Part shown: piece by piece, positions 5,741-8,145 of the stretch | How positions within the stretch are numbered: position 1 is the stretch's first letter | Layout of the letters: each line of letters starts with the position of its first letter | Origin: an uncultured Anaerolineae bacterium | GTDB taxonomy: Bacteria; Chloroflexota; Anaerolineae; B4-G1; DUEL01 | Length of the DNA: 8,145 bases | Assembly: GCA_937942115.1 (NCBI GenBank) | Contig: CALDFY010000291.1 | Span: 1 to 8,145 of the forward strand | Direction of reading: 5' to 3' | Notes under the pieces: generated by a model | Seen by the model: the letters and a program-made list of their open reading frames with translations, nothing else | The model's database searches: none | Told to the model about the DNA's origin: nothing | Program-made: the position numbers and the translations under genes

Positions 5741-6313
5741 ATGGAGGAACTGAAGCGCCGCATCCTGGCCGAGGGAAGGGACCTGGGGAAGGGCATCCTC
5801 AAGGTAGACGGGTTCATCAACCATCAGATAGACCCTGGGTTGATGCAGCGGGCTGGGGCGGAACTGGCCCGTCGCTTCCAGGGGGTGGGGGCAAACAAGA
5901 TTCTGACGGCGGAAATCTCTGGTATCGCGCCGGCCCTGGCCGCCGGGCTGGCCCTGGGGATCCCCGTCATCTACGCCCGGAAGCGGAAGCCCATCACGAT
6001 GATGGAGCCGGTCTACGTGGAGAGCGCTCCGTCCCATACCAAAGGGCTGGAGGTGCTGCTGATGGTCTCCCCGGAGTATCTGCGACCGGGCGACCGGGTG
6101 CTCATTATAGATGACTTCCTGGCAACGGGCCTGACCATTGCGGCACTGGTCCGGCTGGTCCAGAAGGCCGGCGGGGAGGTGGTGGGCATCGGCGTCCTGA
6201 TAGAGAAACGGTTTGAAGGTGGCCGCGACGTCCTGGCCCCCCTGGGCGTCCCCGTAGAGGCCCTGGTCACCATCACCGAGATGCGGGATGGCCGAATTAC
6301 GATCGCCGACTGA
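5741..6313 (+). CDS. xpt: xanthine phosphoribosyltransferase
   Basis: This 190-residue cytosolic salvage enzyme converts xanthine and PRPP to XMP and pyrophosphate. The length fits the Xpt family (about 190-195). Visible family features are the N-terminal ILKVDGFINHQIDP (19-32), ISGIAPALAAGLALGIPVIY (59-78), the basic ARKRKPIT (79-86), and the PRPP-binding loop VLIIDDFLATGLT (120-132) with its two aspartates. The ATG follows the dinB-like TAA without a gap; G-rich sequence at 5731-5736 may serve as its ribosome-binding site. Its 3' end overlaps guaA by 26 bp. Because guaA uses XMP, the pair forms a direct xanthine-to-GMP route. No purine riboswitch is visible upstream in the operon. Confidence 0.95.
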   Translation: MEELKRRILAEGRDLGKGILKVDGFINHQIDPGLMQRAGAELARRFQGVGANKILTAEISGIAPALAAGLALGIPVIYARKRKPITMMEPVYVESAPSHTKGLEVLLMVSPEYLRPGDRVLIIDDFLATGLTIAALVRLVQKAGGEVVGIGVLIEKRFEGGRDVLAPLGVPVEALVTITEMRDGRITIAD

Positions 6314-7853
6314 ATCTCACGACGCCATCGTCGTTCTGGACTACGGCTCTCAAACGGCCCAACTCATTGCCCGACGGGTTCGGGAGTCTCAGGTTTACTG
6401 CGAACTCTTCCCCTGGGATACGCCTGCCGAGCGGGTGATGGCGCTTCGCCCGCGCGGCTTTATCCTCTCCGGCGGCCCGGCCAGCGTCTACGAACCCGGC
6501 GCGCCGACCCTCCCCGCTTATATACTGGAGAGCGGTCGCCCCGTCCTGGGCATCTGCTACGGGATGCAACTCCTGGCCCATGCGCTGGGCGGGCGCGTCC
6601 GGCGGGCTCCTCAGCGGGAGTACGGACCGGCGCCGGTGGAACGGTTGCACCCCCTTCCATTGCTGGCCCCACTGGAATCGCAGCCCCAGGTCTGGATGAG
6701 CCACGGCGACCGGGTGGAGGAACTGCCGCCCGGATTTGTCGCCCTGGCCCGCAGCCCCAACTCCCCCATCGCCGCGATGGGAGACCTCCAGCGGCACCTC
6801 TACGGCGTCCAGTTCCACCCCGAGGTGATCCACACCCATGCCGGGCGGGAGATTCTCCGCCGCTTCGCCACCGACATCTGCGGCTGCGCGCCCACCTGGA
6901 CGCCCGCCAATTTTATCCGGGAGGCCGTCGCTTCCATCCGGGAGCAGGTCGGGGACGGGCGGGTCCTCTGCGCGCTCAGCGGGGGCGTGGACTCCGCTGT
7001 GACGGCCACCCTGGTCCACCGCGCCGTCGGCGACCACCTGACCTGCATCTTCGTCAACACCGGCATGATGCGTCGGGGGGAGCCGGAGCAGGTGGTGCGC
7101 ACCTTCCGGGACCGGTTAGGGATGCCGTTGATCGCGGTGGATGCTACCGAGGAGTTCCTGGCCGCGCTGGAAGGAGTGACCGACCCGGAGGAGAAGCGGC
7201 GCGTTGTCGGCGAGAAGTTCATCCGGGTCTTTGAGCGGGAGGCGGAAAGGGCGGGGCGGGTGGACTTTCTGGCCCAGGGCACCCTCTATCCCGATGTGAT
7301 TGAATCGGCGGCGCCGGACCGGCCCGGGGCCCGCCGGATCAAGACCCACCACAACGTGGGTGGGCTGCCGGAGCGGATGCGGTTACGGCTGATAGAGCCG
7401 TTGCGCTATCTCTTCAAGGATGAGGTCCGCGCGGTGGGGGAGGCGCTGGACCTGCCGCCGGAGGTAGTCTGGCGGCAGCCCTTTCCGGGGCCGGGCCTGG
7501 CGGTGCGGGTCGTCGGCGCGGTGACGTGGGAGCGACTGGAGCGGCTGCGCGCCGCCGACGCCATCCTGCAGGAGGAACTGGGCCGGGCTGGCCTGTTGCG
7601 AGCCACCCAGCAGGCCTTCGCCGTCCTGCTGCCGGTTCGCAGCGTCGGCGTGATGGGAGATAACCGCACCTACGAGGAGGTGGTGGCCCTGCGGGTGGTC
7701 ACGACAGAGGACTTCATGACTGCCGACTGGGCCCGGCTGGACCCGGACCTGCTGGCCCGGATCAGCAACCGCATCGTCAACGAGGTGGCCGGGGTGAACC
7801 GGGTGGTCTACGACATCACATCTAAGCCCCCGGCGACCATTGAGTGGGAGTAG
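6288..7853 (+). CDS. guaA: GMP synthase (glutamine-hydrolysing)
   Basis: This 521-residue cytosolic enzyme aminates XMP to GMP using glutamine and ATP. The N-terminal class I amidotransferase (about 13-195) has the nucleophile C90 in LGICYGMQLL and the rest of the triad H177/E179 in QFHPEV. The ATP-pyrophosphatase domain carries the P-loop SGGVDS (231-236), and GTLYPDVIES (331-340), IKTHHNVGGLP (351-361) and RQPFPGPGL (396-404) follow. The C-terminal dimerisation domain ends with the standard TSKPPATIEWE. The length agrees with E. coli GuaA (525). The start at 6288 lies within xpt in another frame, so translation is probably coupled; no strong Shine-Dalgarno is seen. It ends with TAG, showing that TAG works as a stop in this genome. 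No clear terminator follows. Confidence 0.98.
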   Translation: MAELRSPTESHDAIVVLDYGSQTAQLIARRVRESQVYCELFPWDTPAERVMALRPRGFILSGGPASVYEPGAPTLPAYILESGRPVLGICYGMQLLAHALGGRVRRAPQREYGPAPVERLHPLPLLAPLESQPQVWMSHGDRVEELPPGFVALARSPNSPIAAMGDLQRHLYGVQFHPEVIHTHAGREILRRFATDICGCAPTWTPANFIREAVASIREQVGDGRVLCALSGGVDSAVTATLVHRAVGDHLTCIFVNTGMMRRGEPEQVVRTFRDRLGMPLIAVDATEEFLAALEGVTDPEEKRRVVGEKFIRVFEREAERAGRVDFLAQGTLYPDVIESAAPDRPGARRIKTHHNVGGLPERMRLRLIEPLRYLFKDEVRAVGEALDLPPEVVWRQPFPGPGLAVRVVGAVTWERLERLRAADAILQEELGRAGLLRATQQAFAVLLPVRSVGVMGDNRTYEEVVALRVVTTEDFMTADWARLDPDLLARISNRIVNEVAGVNRVVYDITSKPPATIEWE

Positions 7854-8037
7854 GAAAAGGCCAAACTTGAAGAAAGGGGGAAGGGGGTTTTGCGGCGGCC
7901 TTCAGCCGCCGCAATGCTTTATGCACCCCCGGCAGGAACACAAAATCCGATAATTCCGTCGGTGCGTAGGGGCGGCCGTCGCGCACCTCGGTGCGGTTGA
8001 GAACGCCATCACGATCAAGAAACACCGCCCAGTTCAC
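7822..8037 (-). pseudogene. 5' fragment of a GmhB-type HAD phosphatase, truncated
   Basis: The open frame gives 71 residues from a GTG at 8037. Residues 2-48 match the start of HAD-IIIA phosphatases such as D-glycero-D-manno-heptose-1,7-bisphosphate phosphatase: NWAVFLDRDGVLNR with D8/D10 of motif I, then RPYAPTELSDFVFLPGV, then ALRRLKAA. An intact member has about 180 residues, so motifs II-IV are missing. Homology stops at about 7894, where the sequence becomes the left half of the palindromic element. The remaining 23 residues are unrelated and run 32 bp into the 3' end of guaA on the opposite strand. The frame is also open upstream to the window edge, but the GTG is preferred because its GTGA overlaps the stop of the preceding gene. 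It may be a deletion remnant; an assembly join is possible. Confidence 0.75.
7876..7913. repeat. half copy of the palindromic element, copy C
   Basis: GGGGGAA, GGGGG, TTTT and GCGGCGG run in order at 7876-7898. Copy B has the same order at 3984-4010 with a few extra bases. From about 7899 the sequence is instead the HAD gene. The junction still makes a 9-bp hairpin (7891-7899 with 7905-7913, loop CTTCA), because the HAD codons for RRLKAA happen to be palindromic. No T-run follows, so it is a poor terminator for guaA. Confidence 0.6.
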
Positions 8038-8145
8038 GCGCCGGGCACCAGGCCTTCCCACTTGTTTTCCTGGATCATCAGGTCGGGATGGCAAACGAGA
8101 CAGTGCCAGAGAACGCCTTGAAAAGCCTCTGAGTGGGGCGTTATT
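8034..8145 (-). CDS. C-terminal end of an upstream gene, possibly SIS-domain sugar isomerase
   Basis: Thirty-six residues and a TGA (8036-8034) run in from the window edge on the minus strand. The stop overlaps the GTG of the HAD fragment in a GTGA, typical of coupled genes in one operon. The visible tail contains HSEAFQGVLWHCLVCHPDL and then ENKWEG. This is reminiscent of the last helix of SIS-domain (GmhA-like) proteins, which often precede GmhB-type phosphatases. The identification relies on a short tail and on context; the true start lies outside the window. Confidence 0.45.
   Translation of the reverse strand, partial: ITPHSEAFQGVLWHCLVCHPDLMIQENKWEGLVPGA

Noticed and set aside
6297..7037. 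246-residue open frame on the minus strand
   Set aside because: It is antisense to guaA, whose catalytic residues and full length are clear.

Overview
This is a GC-rich bacterial window with compact operons and several intergenic palindromes. Gene content and style (soluble GAF histidine kinase, PhoB-type regulator, roadblock protein, xpt-guaA pair, hairpin-rich spacers) would fit a Chloroflexota (Anaerolineae-like) genome. That placement is an impression from the proteins and repeats, not a demonstrated assignment.

Layout, left to right. Positions 1-394 hold no gene but carry a row of four perfect or near-perfect hairpins and a 10-bp tandem repeat. Positions 395-2983 encode a two-component pair: a soluble receiver-GAF-histidine kinase and a PhoB/OmpR-type response regulator, separated by a 96-bp gap filled mostly by a long palindrome. 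A PhoB-box-like direct repeat overlaps the end of the regulator gene, upstream of a roadblock/LC7-like gene (3095-3601). A possible 54-residue Arg-rich ORF follows. Positions 3813-4144 are gene-free and contain two adjacent long hairpins, then a clear promoter, tRNA-Glu(TTC) with encoded CCA, and a strong intrinsic terminator.

Positions 4314-7853 look like one operon: a sugar-nucleotide epimerase interrupted by an in-frame TAG, a DinB-like four-helix protein, xanthine phosphoribosyltransferase and GMP synthase. The last two overlap by 26 bp and perform consecutive steps: xanthine to XMP, then XMP to GMP.

The right edge is on the minus strand. It holds the C-terminal tail of an upstream gene (possibly a SIS-domain sugar isomerase) whose stop overlaps the GTG start of a HAD phosphatase of the GmhB type. 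The phosphatase is cut off after about 48 residues, exactly where the sequence turns into one half of the palindromic element seen twice elsewhere in the window. No complete new system is evident. The strongest leads are the dispersed palindrome family with its truncation junction, the amber-interrupted epimerase, the PhoB-box-like site, and the kinase/regulator/roadblock cluster.
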